A stretch of DNA of 23,363 nucleotides from Candidatus Thorarchaeota archaeon. GTDB taxonomy: Archaea; Asgardarchaeota; Thorarchaeia; Thorarchaeales; Thorarchaeaceae. The stretch is from the NCBI GenBank assembly GCA_016839345.1, contig JAEOUL010000174.1, positions 1 to 23,363 on the forward strand, given 5' to 3'. Positions 1-7,772 of the stretch are shown here, in pieces. The position numbers and the translations under genes are program-made. Below the pieces are notes generated by a model that saw only the letters and a program-made list of their open reading frames with translations, had not been told where the DNA came from and ran no database searches. The number at the start of each line of letters is the position of its first letter. Position 1 is the stretch's first letter.

Positions 1-621
1 ACAACTATACTAAATCGTCTCAAATCAGTAAAGAGTGATGAGCTTGCAATCATGCTACATAAACAACTCGCGGGCACTTCCTCAGTAGGAGAATCTGGCG
101 TAATAGAGGGAGTCGAGAATGTAAGAAGTACAATTATTCGAGAGTTTGCCGACGAAGCGAAAAAGGGCGATCTTGTCAGAGTTCTTGGCCATGCAAGTAC
201 AATGGCAGAGGGACTTGGACCAGGAGGTGTTACTGAGTTGAGGCTTCTTCAGTCGGGATTTAGAGGAGTAAAGGTATTGGGTCTTCTCACTCCAATTGGG
301 CAAGGTCAAACTGAGCTGGATTTGATGACAAGTCACATCAGCCCCATGGTTGAAGTCTTCCAGCAGGCCATAGAAACTGGTAATATACAACTTAGAATAT
401 CACGAGAGCCTATCAAGACATACAGAATGGTCAGTTTCAATGAAGATAAAATGCTCCTCTACTTGACACATGCAAAAGAATCGGATATGGCTGCTCTAGT
501 CTATCGAGAGGATAATCCAGGTCTAATTGATGATGCCATTAGGACCTTTGATGAACTCTGGAAAACAAGTATAGATATGCTTGATGTTTTGAAACAGGCG
601 CTGCAGAAGCAACAATCCTAA
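1..621 (+). CDS. TrmB-like transcriptional regulator, C-terminal part (5' end outside window)
   Basis: The reading frame is open from the first base, so the gene enters from the left and only its last 206 codons are present. No DNA-binding helix-turn-helix is visible; it would lie upstream. The visible part looks like the effector region of TrmB-family archaeal regulators, a phospholipase-D-like alpha/beta fold. It has a conserved block around REFADEAKKGDLVRVLGHAS, several strands (GVKVLGLLTP, YRMVSFNEDKMLLYL), and an ending of the type LIDDAIRTFDELWKTS, which is common at the C-terminus of these proteins. The first internal ATG is at 52, but there is no reason to start there. It ends convergently with the DHH gene, the two stop codons sharing two bases. 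The family call rests on pattern resemblance; the ligand and target are unknown. Confidence 0.5.
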   Translation, partial: TTILNRLKSVKSDELAIMLHKQLAGTSSVGESGVIEGVENVRSTIIREFADEAKKGDLVRVLGHASTMAEGLGPGGVTELRLLQSGFRGVKVLGLLTPIGQGQTELDLMTSHISPMVEVFQQAIETGNIQLRISREPIKTYRMVSFNEDKMLLYLTHAKESDMAALVYREDNPGLIDDAIRTFDELWKTSIDMLDVLKQALQKQQS

Positions 622-1691
622 GATTCCGAAACCCACGTTTTGCTTTTAGAGAGAGTCATGAAAATATCATCACAGACAGCTTGAAAGTCCTCATAAAGTC
701 CATACTCTCCACCAGCTGCATAAGGATGCCCTCCACCATTGAATAGCTTAGCAGCTGCATTGCAGAGCACTCCATCCCGTCCTCGACGGATACCTAGCAT
801 TCCGCCTTGACTTAAAGAGAGAAGTAAGTCTGCGACTTTGAGTTCCTCGTCGATTTTCTTTAGATTCTCGGGGTTTGATGCGAATGTTCCCATATCGGTT
901 GAGGTCAGGCCGCTTGGAATTTCAACAACTCGCACCAGCTTGCTATGGATTATTTGGTCGCAATGATTCGAAAGAGCTTTGCGCATCTTCTTCATTTTCT
1001 CTTTACGATAGTGATTGACTCGTTTTTCCAGAAGTGGGTCTTTGAATTTACGCGTTGAGTCATCCCAAACGCCGGTCATTCCCTCCTCAGCTAGCTTTGA
1101 CATGATTGGATGAAGTGCATCAGTGACCTCCTCCTTATTGTCAATGGCTCCAAACCGGACTACACTTATTGCATCAGTGAGTGCTGAAGCAGATTCAATC
1201 TCTCTTAGATTGAAATCTGTATCATGAGCTATTTTTGCCAGTTCAGCACTTACGTCATCTCTTGGCATGAGCACTTTGTGGGTAATCTCTGCAGCGCAGT
1301 ATTCATGATTGACCTTCAAAATAGGTTTGTTTTCATGAGAGAGAATAGATTTGATGGCTTTATCCGACCATTGATGATGGTCCAACCACACGATACGACA
1401 TCCGTTTGAAATTGCCTGTGTGAGTCCTGCATTCACAATTTCTAGAACTGTTTCATCCATTCCTAGGTCTGTAACTATAATCAGTGCATTTCGACGCTTA
1501 GCAACATTTGAAAATATTTGATCGAATGAACCATAGTCAGTCAGGATCACATTGAAGTCGAGTCCTTTGGCCTTTGCATACCTCCACACTATGGCTGCTG
1601 ATGTAACGCCATCAACATCCTTGTCGTGTGAGATCGAGATAAGAGATGTTATCCTCCTCGTTTTAGACTCGTTTTCTGGTTCTTCAGGCAT
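618..1691 (-). CDS. DHH/DHHA1-family phosphoesterase (RecJ/NrnA-like)
   Basis: 357 residues. Metal-binding motifs of the DHH superfamily appear in order: HDKDVDG at residues 22-28 (motif I), TDLGM around 74-78 (motif II), DHHQW at 104-108 (motif III, the name-giving DHH) and HDTDF at 156-160 (motif IV). The C-terminal DHHA1 domain carries the substrate-binding GGGHPYAAGG near residue 320. Members are Mn-dependent phosphodiesterases acting on single-stranded nucleic acid, short oligonucleotides or cyclic dinucleotides. The archaeal subfamily cannot be fixed from motifs alone, and no extra nucleic-acid-binding (OB) domain is evident. The start is ATG at 1691. A TATA-like box 30-39 bases upstream predicts a very short leader, and no Shine-Dalgarno is obvious. 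It is convergent with the TrmB-like gene. Confidence 0.85.
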   Translation of the reverse strand: MPEEPENESKTRRITSLISISHDKDVDGVTSAAIVWRYAKAKGLDFNVILTDYGSFDQIFSNVAKRRNALIIVTDLGMDETVLEIVNAGLTQAISNGCRIVWLDHHQWSDKAIKSILSHENKPILKVNHEYCAAEITHKVLMPRDDVSAELAKIAHDTDFNLREIESASALTDAISVVRFGAIDNKEEVTDALHPIMSKLAEEGMTGVWDDSTRKFKDPLLEKRVNHYRKEKMKKMRKALSNHCDQIIHSKLVRVVEIPSGLTSTDMGTFASNPENLKKIDEELKVADLLLSLSQGGMLGIRRGRDGVLCNAAAKLFNGGGHPYAAGGEYGLYEDFQAVCDDIFMTLSKSKTWVSES

Positions 1692-1720
1692 AAACGCTCA
1701 CAGCACGAGTTGAATAGAAG

Positions 1721-1730
1721 CTTATTTTAT
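1721..1730 (-). promoter_or_regulatory. TATA-like box of the DHH phosphoesterase gene
   Basis: On the minus strand this reads ATAAAATAAG, 30-39 bases before the ATG at 1691. That fits an archaeal TATA box giving a nearly leaderless transcript. Based on sequence and spacing only. Confidence 0.4.
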
Positions 1731-1813
1731 CTTCCCGTAGGTGCGCCCGAATTTGCCTATTATTTATTAAGCTGCCAAACTATGGATGCTGTGGTTGAGG
1801 GATGCGAGATTGA

Positions 1814-1955
1814 ATGACAGTAAAGAAAGTCAAGTCTCTATATTTGACCAGATTAAGAAATTCTCCACCAAGATTTTGCTGCGAGTACACCCTTTAAAAC
1901 TGCGGATTTGATTGAAGAACAAGATGTGTATTTTTGGGTACTAAAGAGAAAATAG
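1814..1955 (+). pseudogene. Possible decayed or frameshifted small gene
   Basis: An ATG at 1814, with TATA-like TTTATTAA about 50 bases upstream and a GAGGG about 13 bases upstream, opens a 27-codon frame ending at 1897. A second frame, open from 1857 to the TAG at 1953-1955, has no start but a protein-like composition (TADLIEEQDVYFWVLKRK). A single indel between them would give a protein of about 45 residues. It could equally be chance; no family is recognised. Confidence 0.2.
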
Positions 1956-2051
1956 GTTGGTAAGAATCAGCTCCATCATTAAAACGGGATTGTCAAGAGA
2001 GTCGAAAGTGTTTTGTGATGCCTCAGTGGCTGTTTACCTGCGAGGGATTGA

Positions 2052-3899
2052 ATGAGCGAATCCAAGCACCGCACCATTATGAGTGGAAATGAAGCTATCG
2101 CAAGAGGGGCTGTTGAAGCCGGCGTTGGTTTTTGTGCATCCTATCCTGGAACACCATCAACTGAGATTACTTCAAGTCTCTTCAAGATTGCATCCGAATA
2201 CGATATTCATGTCGAGTGGTCAACCAACGAGAAAGTAGCGATGGAGGCTGCTGCTGCTGCGAGCTGGGCGGGGATACCAGCGCTATCTCCGATGAAGTCT
2301 TTGGGTTTGAATGTCGCTTCAGATTTTCTAATGAATCTCAACCTCTCAGGAATAGGTAAAGGGGGTCTTGTCATTGTTGTCTGTGACGATCCAAAAGGTC
2401 ACAGTTCTAGTAATGAACAAGATTCTAGATTCTATGCAAAAGCAGCTCAGATTCCATTGCTAGAACCCTCAACGTACCAAGAGGCAAAAGATGTCACTCA
2501 GTTTGCATTTGAACTGTCTCAAAAATATGAGATCCCTGTTCTGATTAGAAGCACAACTAGATTATCACATTCTAGAGGCCAAGTTCAGACGGGTAAGATT
2601 CCAAAGAAGAAAAAGAAAACAGGGAGATTGCCTGACAGACTCTATAATATCCCATCTCCACACCTCAGACATAAAGAACTCTTGGAAAAAATGAGGAAAG
2701 TATCAGAAGAGTTTGAGAATTCACCCTTCAATAGTGATTTGAATGTCAAAGATGGAAATCTCTTAGTGATTTCAAGTGGTATTAGTTCTCTGTATACACA
2801 GGAGGCAATCCATTGTTTTAGTTCACCAAGAATCGAACACATGAATCTGGTCACAACCTATCCTTTGCCTAAGTCAACTCTGACTCGCGTTCTTGAAAAT
2901 GTGGAACGCGTTTTGATTGTAGAAGAAAATGATCCATTCTTAGAGGATGAGATCAGATCTTTGGCTGTTCAACTAACAAATAATCCAGAGTTTTTCGGTA
3001 GAAGAACTGGACACATACCCGGCTATGGCGAAATGACAACTGATGTTGTTCTGAAAGCACTCATGAAACTTACAGGTAAAGAGGTCAAGAAATCTGACCA
3101 TCATACCACAGACCTCATTGTGGAGAGACCCCTCACATTTTGCGCTGGATGCACTCATCGCAATTTCTACTGGACAGTACGAACTGTGAAAAAACGTCTA
3201 GGAGGCAAGCTCGTGGTTGCAGGGGATATAGGTTGCTATTCTTTGGGAATCTTCTATGATCAAGCCATGGATACAATGCAAGCTATGGGTTCGGGAATAG
3301 GAGTCGGTTCGGGATTGGGTCAGCTTCAAAGATTTGGTTTCGATTCCAAGGTGATTAGTGTGGCTGGAGATTCTACCTTCTTCCATTCGTGCCTACCAGG
3401 TCTTATCAATGCAAGACACAAGAATGCAGACCTGACATTTGTCATTCTCGATAATGCCACTACTGCAATGACAGGTTTTCAAGTACATCCCGGGTCTAGT
3501 GATCAACTAGAAAATCTTCGAAGAGTAGAAATTGAGAAGCTAGTCACTGCAGTCGATCCAGACTTTTTTGCAAGGGGTGATGCGACTGACATTTCGACAC
3601 TGACGAACCTCTTGCACTCAACTGTCCAGAAAAAGGGTCTGAAAATACTCCTGCTTGACAGCATCTGCAGACTTGAAGAAGTGAAAAGAAAACCGGGTTT
3701 CGTGGGTGAAACTCCAGTCAAGATTGACAAGACCCTCTGCAAAGGAGAGAAATGCAAGATTTGTGCTGCAGACTTTGGGTGTCCAGCCCTGAGCTGGGAT
3801 TATGAAAGTGGTCATCCAATTGTAATAGTTCATGCTTGTGTCCAGTGTGGAGCTTGCATTGATGTGTGCCCATACAAAGCAATTGTGGAGGATGAGTGA
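2052..3899 (+). CDS. iorA: Indolepyruvate:ferredoxin oxidoreductase, alpha subunit
   Basis: 615 residues, the usual length for IorA. The enzyme oxidatively decarboxylates aryl pyruvates from aromatic amino acids, using thiamine diphosphate and CoA, to aryl-acetyl-CoA and reduced ferredoxin in the cytoplasm. The N-terminal pyrimidine-binding domain begins MSGNEAIARGAVEAG with CASYPGTPSTEI. The thiamine-diphosphate domain has CAGCTHRNF, GDIGCYSLG and AGDSTFFHSCLPGLINA. The C-terminal ferredoxin domain has two [4Fe-4S] motifs: Cys 563, 568, 571, 577 (first spacing C-x4-C rather than the usual x2) and Cys 596, 599, 602, 606. The start is ATG at 2052 with GAGGG six bases upstream. It overlaps iorB by eight bases, which implies translational coupling. 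A lysine-rich stretch (KIPKKKKKTGRLP) lies in the inter-domain linker. Confidence 0.95.
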   Translation: MSESKHRTIMSGNEAIARGAVEAGVGFCASYPGTPSTEITSSLFKIASEYDIHVEWSTNEKVAMEAAAAASWAGIPALSPMKSLGLNVASDFLMNLNLSGIGKGGLVIVVCDDPKGHSSSNEQDSRFYAKAAQIPLLEPSTYQEAKDVTQFAFELSQKYEIPVLIRSTTRLSHSRGQVQTGKIPKKKKKTGRLPDRLYNIPSPHLRHKELLEKMRKVSEEFENSPFNSDLNVKDGNLLVISSGISSLYTQEAIHCFSSPRIEHMNLVTTYPLPKSTLTRVLENVERVLIVEENDPFLEDEIRSLAVQLTNNPEFFGRRTGHIPGYGEMTTDVVLKALMKLTGKEVKKSDHHTTDLIVERPLTFCAGCTHRNFYWTVRTVKKRLGGKLVVAGDIGCYSLGIFYDQAMDTMQAMGSGIGVGSGLGQLQRFGFDSKVISVAGDSTFFHSCLPGLINARHKNADLTFVILDNATTAMTGFQVHPGSSDQLENLRRVEIEKLVTAVDPDFFARGDATDISTLTNLLHSTVQKKGLKILLLDSICRLEEVKRKPGFVGETPVKIDKTLCKGEKCKICAADFGCPALSWDYESGHPIVIVHACVQCGACIDVCPYKAIVEDE

Positions 3900-4488
3900 A
3901 GTGAGGGACCCATTCTCCATTTTAGTTGCAGGAGTTGGCGGACAGGGTAACCTTGTCTGTGGTAGAATCATTGCAGAGGCTGCGGTCATGCAGGGCTTGC
4001 GACCCGTTGTAGGGGATACTTTTGGTGCATCTCGAAGAGGCGGCAGTGTTCTTACTCATATCAGAATTGGAAAACAGGACTGGGGACCCTTGATACCCTA
4101 TGGAGAGAGCGATATCTTACTTGGACTCGAGCCGCTCGAAGCATTACGAGCTGCAGCAAAATTTGCTGGAGATAGAACGATTGCTCTTGTAAGCACGATG
4201 TCTGTTCCACCCTCCAATGTCACATCTGGAAACCGGATCTATCCCAAGATTGAGGATATCGAGAAGTCTCTGATGTCCATGTGTAAACAAGTTCATCTTC
4301 TGGATACATATCAAGTTTTGAGCCGTTCAGGATCTACAAGAATTCTTAATTCATATATGGTTGGAGTCTTTTCATCCTTACAAGATGGACCTCTTGAGCC
4401 TGAGAATCTCAGAAACGCTGTTTCAAGTATCCTTGATTCTGAAAGAGATCTTGCTGCATTCGATGAGGGTGCAAAGGCTTTGTCATGA
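3892..4488 (+). CDS. iorB: Indolepyruvate:ferredoxin oxidoreductase, beta subunit
   Basis: 198 residues, matching the small gamma-domain subunit of IOR. The N-terminal ILVAGVGGQGNLVCGRII is the glycine-rich signature of this family, followed by GDTFGASRRGGSVLTHIRIG and LGLEPLEALRA. With IorA it forms the cytoplasmic complex that oxidises indolepyruvate and phenylpyruvate with ferredoxin. The frame is open further upstream to 3832, but the ATG at 3892 is chosen because it sits just after GTGGAGG and overlaps the iorA stop by eight bases, typical of this operon, and because the protein then starts right before the conserved fold. It ends three bases short of the convergent propeller-GTPase gene. 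Confidence 0.93.
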   Translation: MSEVRDPFSILVAGVGGQGNLVCGRIIAEAAVMQGLRPVVGDTFGASRRGGSVLTHIRIGKQDWGPLIPYGESDILLGLEPLEALRAAAKFAGDRTIALVSTMSVPPSNVTSGNRIYPKIEDIEKSLMSMCKQVHLLDTYQVLSRSGSTRILNSYMVGVFSSLQDGPLEPENLRNAVSSILDSERDLAAFDEGAKALS

Positions 4489-4491
4489 GGT

Positions 4492-6789
4492 CTATATTTT
4501 CTTCTCCTCTTGAGATCTCCGAGCCTCTCGCCACATGACCTCAGCGAGAACTGTGAACATATCAGCCACACCCTCGCCAGTCTTAGCTGACGATTCCATG
4601 TATAAGAACCCTCTGTCCTCAGCCCACCGTTTTGCCTCATCAGAAGGTACTGCGCGATCAGGCAGATCTGTCTTGTTACCCACACAGATCATTGGCACCC
4701 TTGTACCTATTGACTCGTCTGCCTCCTCAACCCATTTATTGAGCTCTGTAAAGGACCGGCGCCTTGTAACGTCAAACACCAGTATGATTCCCGCAGCTCC
4801 ACTATAGTACATCTTCCGGACCGCCTTGAACCTCGCCTGCCCGGCAACATCCCAAGCTTGTAACTTGATGCCAGTAGAGTATTCAAACTCATCAGGTGAG
4901 ATATGGGTCAGTTTAACGGCGAATTGTGAGCCAATAGTAGTTTTGTAGTCTCGTTCAAACACTCCTGTGACATATCTGTTCACAAGCGTTGTCTTCCCCA
5001 CTGCACCTTCCCCAATGACCATCGTCTTAAACAAGAACTGATAGGCATCAGGAGCAGTTCCGGGGCGGGGAGGTTTTGGACGCCTGGTTCGGATTTCAGC
5101 GACAAAATCACTCTCTGTATCTGTGACAACTGCTGCCACTTTGGTTTCTTCAGGAGTTGGCTCAGCCATTAGAGCTTCTACATCATCAAGCTCACTCAAC
5201 GCTGTACCAGTTTCTTCAGCACCGAATAGCTGGTCTAGGAGCTCTTCAGCGGCTCTGAGTGATTCTTGTGCATCATCTGCCATTGTAGTCTGGAGAATTT
5301 CAGCCGCTTTCTCTTTGGTTTCTATATCACCAAAACCAGTTCCCACCACTGTACCAAAAGGTGTGACTTCGTCTTCTGAAAGATCGAATGGGGTTGGTTC
5401 AACTGGAACAGGAGCAATTGCTGCGGGTGCTGCCACTGCAGCGCCTTCTTCTACTAATACAGCAGTTTCGGGGGTTGTGACCTGCCTTACCTGTCCAGTT
5501 GCATCCGTCCACATCAAGACGATTGGTCGGATAATGACAGTGCCCTCGACTCGAGGTGTAAGTTGAACCTCTACTGCTTTACTCTCTCCAGGAGCTAAGT
5601 CAAATCGAAGTTGCTGCGGGTCGACATCCATGTGGTCTTTGGGGAACCAATAGATTTTACCTGAAACCCCGGTGACCGGTTCATCACTCACATTGTAGAC
5701 TGTAATTTTGCCTCGGAGATCAGTTCCAGCTTTGGCCTCTGGACTCACGTCAAATGTTGGGATGATTTTGTATAAGCCTTCAATGACCTTCATTGGTGCC
5801 TCAGAAATTCCTACCTGCACTTCCTTTCGACCATCGCCTCCAGCATCACCCACATTGATAGCGAGGATTTTCTTTCCAATATCAACAGAAGCTAGCTGTT
5901 TTATATCAGCCATTTGTAGACTGTAGAAATTTACTTTGAAATCTGAGGTAGCCACCACTATCTCATCCATGTGGTCTGCATTGAGCTCTTCAATTCTTAC
6001 GGATAGAGCGTTTACATTCTCGAGTTTTGAGAATAGGTCAAGCTTACTTTCTTCGTTCCGATACACTCGAATAGACCCATCGTGTGTGACAACGCCCAAC
6101 TCCATCTTTCTATCGCCAAGAATATCACCAGCAGCTACCGAGATTACTGGACTTGGGAGTTCTATAACCTCAATCTGTTCGACAGAATGATCACGGACTT
6201 TGAAGACTCGAAGAGTACGGTCTCGGTTCCCTGTGACAATCTCTTCAATTTCGTCACCTATGACATCACAGGTTCCAATAGCTATAGGCATATCATCGAG
6301 CCTATGATTCACGAATTGAGTGATATTATTTTCAGTGTCCATCTGCAGAATCCTTAATGTGGAGTCACTACCCCCAGCCATTATCTCATTCTTCTCATCG
6401 CCTGTGACATCAGTCACATGGACTGTTGTGACGAAGCGGTCAATCGCAAATTCACTAAGCAACTCAAGTCTACCACTGGGTGCATATCTATAGACCTGGA
6501 CTGTCCCGGCTTTACCGGGAGTTTCACCAGGACCAACGGCTCGACCAACGACGAGTTCCATTTGACCATCATTATTAGCATCTGCGATCTTGATTGACAG
6601 AATACTCCCTCCGACATCATGCTGTGCTAGAAAAGCAATCTCACTACGATTTGCGTCATAGAGCCGGAGAACACCATCACGTCCACCTGTACAAAGTTCA
6701 GCGGCGCCGTTACCTGTTACATCTCCCACTGCAATTGCACTAGTGCTCTCGTCATCTTCAATTTCGAAAAGAACCTTTGGTGAACCCAA
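4492..6789 (-). CDS. Seven-repeat beta-propeller / Ig-like / Rab-like small GTPase fusion protein
   Basis: 765 residues with no signal peptide or membrane segment, so probably cytoplasmic. Residues 15-340 hold seven repeats about 47 apart, each with an FG-GAP/VCBS-like core (VGDVTGNGAAEL, IADANNDGQMEL, VTDVTGDEKNEI, TCDVIGDEIEEI, AGDILGDRKMEL, EELNADHMDEI, VGDAGGDGRKEV). This is one full seven-blade propeller. Residues 344-445 resemble an Ig-like appendage, and 446-580 are an Ala/Pro/Glu-rich linker. Residues 584-757 are a complete Ras-superfamily G domain: P-loop GEGAVGKT 593-600, switch I YKTTIG, WDVAGQ with the catalytic-type Gln651, NKTD 705-708, SSAK 733-736. WDVAGQARFKAVRKMYYSGA is closest to Rab proteins. 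There is no C-terminal cysteine for prenylation. The start is TTG at 6789 with AGGAAGG eight bases upstream; no early ATG exists. Function unknown. Confidence 0.88.
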   Translation of the reverse strand: MGSPKVLFEIEDDESTSAIAVGDVTGNGAAELCTGGRDGVLRLYDANRSEIAFLAQHDVGGSILSIKIADANNDGQMELVVGRAVGPGETPGKAGTVQVYRYAPSGRLELLSEFAIDRFVTTVHVTDVTGDEKNEIMAGGSDSTLRILQMDTENNITQFVNHRLDDMPIAIGTCDVIGDEIEEIVTGNRDRTLRVFKVRDHSVEQIEVIELPSPVISVAAGDILGDRKMELGVVTHDGSIRVYRNEESKLDLFSKLENVNALSVRIEELNADHMDEIVVATSDFKVNFYSLQMADIKQLASVDIGKKILAINVGDAGGDGRKEVQVGISEAPMKVIEGLYKIIPTFDVSPEAKAGTDLRGKITVYNVSDEPVTGVSGKIYWFPKDHMDVDPQQLRFDLAPGESKAVEVQLTPRVEGTVIIRPIVLMWTDATGQVRQVTTPETAVLVEEGAAVAAPAAIAPVPVEPTPFDLSEDEVTPFGTVVGTGFGDIETKEKAAEILQTTMADDAQESLRAAEELLDQLFGAEETGTALSELDDVEALMAEPTPEETKVAAVVTDTESDFVAEIRTRRPKPPRPGTAPDAYQFLFKTMVIGEGAVGKTTLVNRYVTGVFERDYKTTIGSQFAVKLTHISPDEFEYSTGIKLQAWDVAGQARFKAVRKMYYSGAAGIILVFDVTRRRSFTELNKWVEEADESIGTRVPMICVGNKTDLPDRAVPSDEAKRWAEDRGFLYMESSAKTGEGVADMFTVLAEVMWREARRSQEEKKI

Positions 6790-6932
6790 ATCAGCAACCT
6801 TCCTATATTGTGGCAGCTATGGAATTATCTACTATTTACCCGTGCCTAGTACAGATATTGACTGCATCAAGTGCCTTTTTTTACTTTGTGCGGTCAGCCT
6901 CCTCTTGCTCTTTGACCCTGTCTGGAGCATAG

Positions 6933-6939
6933 TATTTAA
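6933..6939 (+). promoter_or_regulatory. TATA-like box of the ABC ATPase gene
   Basis: TATTTAA lies 36-42 bases before the ATG at 6975, which places the transcript start about 10 bases before it. There is no clear Shine-Dalgarno, consistent with a leaderless or very short leader. On the opposite strand, GGTAAATAGT at 6831-6840 is a weaker candidate for the divergent propeller-GTPase gene. Confidence 0.35.
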
Positions 6940-6974
6940 CAGAATGCGGGTTTTCACCATACTTGGTCACAAAT

Positions 6975-7772
6975 ATGCCCAAACTCTCAGTAAGAAATGT
7001 TTCAAAATCCTATACCAACGGAGAGTCCGATGTGATAGAAGTACTTGATGACATATCCTTTGAAGTTAACGAGGGGGAGCTGCTTTGCATTCTTGGACCA
7101 TCAGGGTGTGGTAAAACTACACTCTTGAAAATCATAGCTGGACTACTTGAGCCAGATAAAGGAAAAGTGTTCATTGATGGGAAAGAGGTTTTACCCGGAC
7201 ACAATCGAGTTGGATATATCTTCCAACAGGAGTCACTTTTCCCATGGAGGACTGTCAAACAGAATATTGAGTTTGGGTTGGAAGTCGCGAAATATGATAA
7301 ATCAGAGATGAAAGCTCGAGTGGAGGAAATCATTGGAATCGTTGGTATGGAAGGTTTGGAGGACAACTATCCACACGAAATCTCTGGAGGGCAAGCCAGA
7401 AAGACTGAGATGGCTCGAAGTCTTGTTGTTTCTCCAGATACCCTAGTTGCAGATGAGGCTTTCTCAAATCTTGATGCTCAGACAAGAAACTATCTGCAGG
7501 AAGAATTTCTGAGAATTCGAGATAAAACAGGATCGACAATCATCTTTGTATCGCACAACGTTGATGAGGCTGTCTTCATGGGTGACAGGATTTTGGTTCT
7601 GAGCAACATTCCAGCAAGAATATTAGCGGAGTATAAAGTGGATATTCCCAAACCAAGGATAAGAACTTCACCAGAGTGTCTAGCATATCGAAGTGATATC
7701 TTGGATGTTCTCAAAGTGGAACAGGAAAAGGCTATGAGTCGGTCTAGACAGAAACAGTCTGCCTCCATTTGA
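6975..7772 (+). CDS. ABC transporter ATP-binding protein, NitT/TauT (SsuB/TauB) type
   Basis: 265 residues. It supplies ATP hydrolysis for an importer of small anions or heterocycles, on the cytoplasmic side of the membrane. Seen, numbered from the ATG: Walker A GPSGCGKT at 41-48, Q-loop FQQESLFPWRTV around 84 (the LFPW form is typical of nitrate/sulfonate/taurine ATPases), signature ISGGQARKTEMA near 136, Walker B region LVADEAFSNLD with Asp160-Glu161, and the H-loop VSHNVDEA with His194. The usual DEP after Walker B is DEA here, and the signature is more divergent than the common LSGGMRQR. A TTG at 6963 in the same frame is an alternative start. The partner permease and binding protein are encoded convergently; the 3' end overlaps the permease gene by 29 bases. 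The substrate cannot be told. Confidence 0.9.
   Translation: MPKLSVRNVSKSYTNGESDVIEVLDDISFEVNEGELLCILGPSGCGKTTLLKIIAGLLEPDKGKVFIDGKEVLPGHNRVGYIFQQESLFPWRTVKQNIEFGLEVAKYDKSEMKARVEEIIGIVGMEGLEDNYPHEISGGQARKTEMARSLVVSPDTLVADEAFSNLDAQTRNYLQEEFLRIRDKTGSTIIFVSHNVDEAVFMGDRILVLSNIPARILAEYKVDIPKPRIRTSPECLAYRSDILDVLKVEQEKAMSRSRQKQSASI

Larger units (their letters stand above)
1692..2051. other. Non-coding gap between the DHH gene and iorA
   Basis: This 360-base gap holds no long frame. Visible items are the minus-strand TATA box at 1721-1730, a plus-strand TATA-like TTTATTAA near 1760, two overlapping short frames at 1814-1955 (listed separately), a TATA-like ATTAAAAC near 1978-1985 that could serve iorA, and the iorA Shine-Dalgarno GAGGG at 2042-2046. 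No tRNA-like cloverleaf was found by eye. Confidence 0.6.

Noticed and set aside
1692..2051. tRNA or other classic RNA gene in the larger gaps (here and at 14525-14841)
   Set aside because: No T-arm-like GGTTCGAAT pattern or cloverleaf pairing was found by eye; a covariance scan would settle it.
3832..3891. Extended iorB start inside iorA
   Set aside because: The extra residues are the antiparallel-frame reading of the iorA ferredoxin domain; ATG 3892 with its upstream GGAGG fits the family start.
5123..5566. A 147-codon Ser/Val/Thr-rich open frame on the plus strand
   Set aside because: It lies opposite the Ala/Pro/Glu-rich linker of the propeller-GTPase gene; the composition is that of an antisense shadow and it has no domain.
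4492..6789. Calling the propeller-GTPase a BBSome orthologue
   Set aside because: The domain order is suggestive but propellers and Ig-like domains recur widely; sequence inspection cannot show homology.
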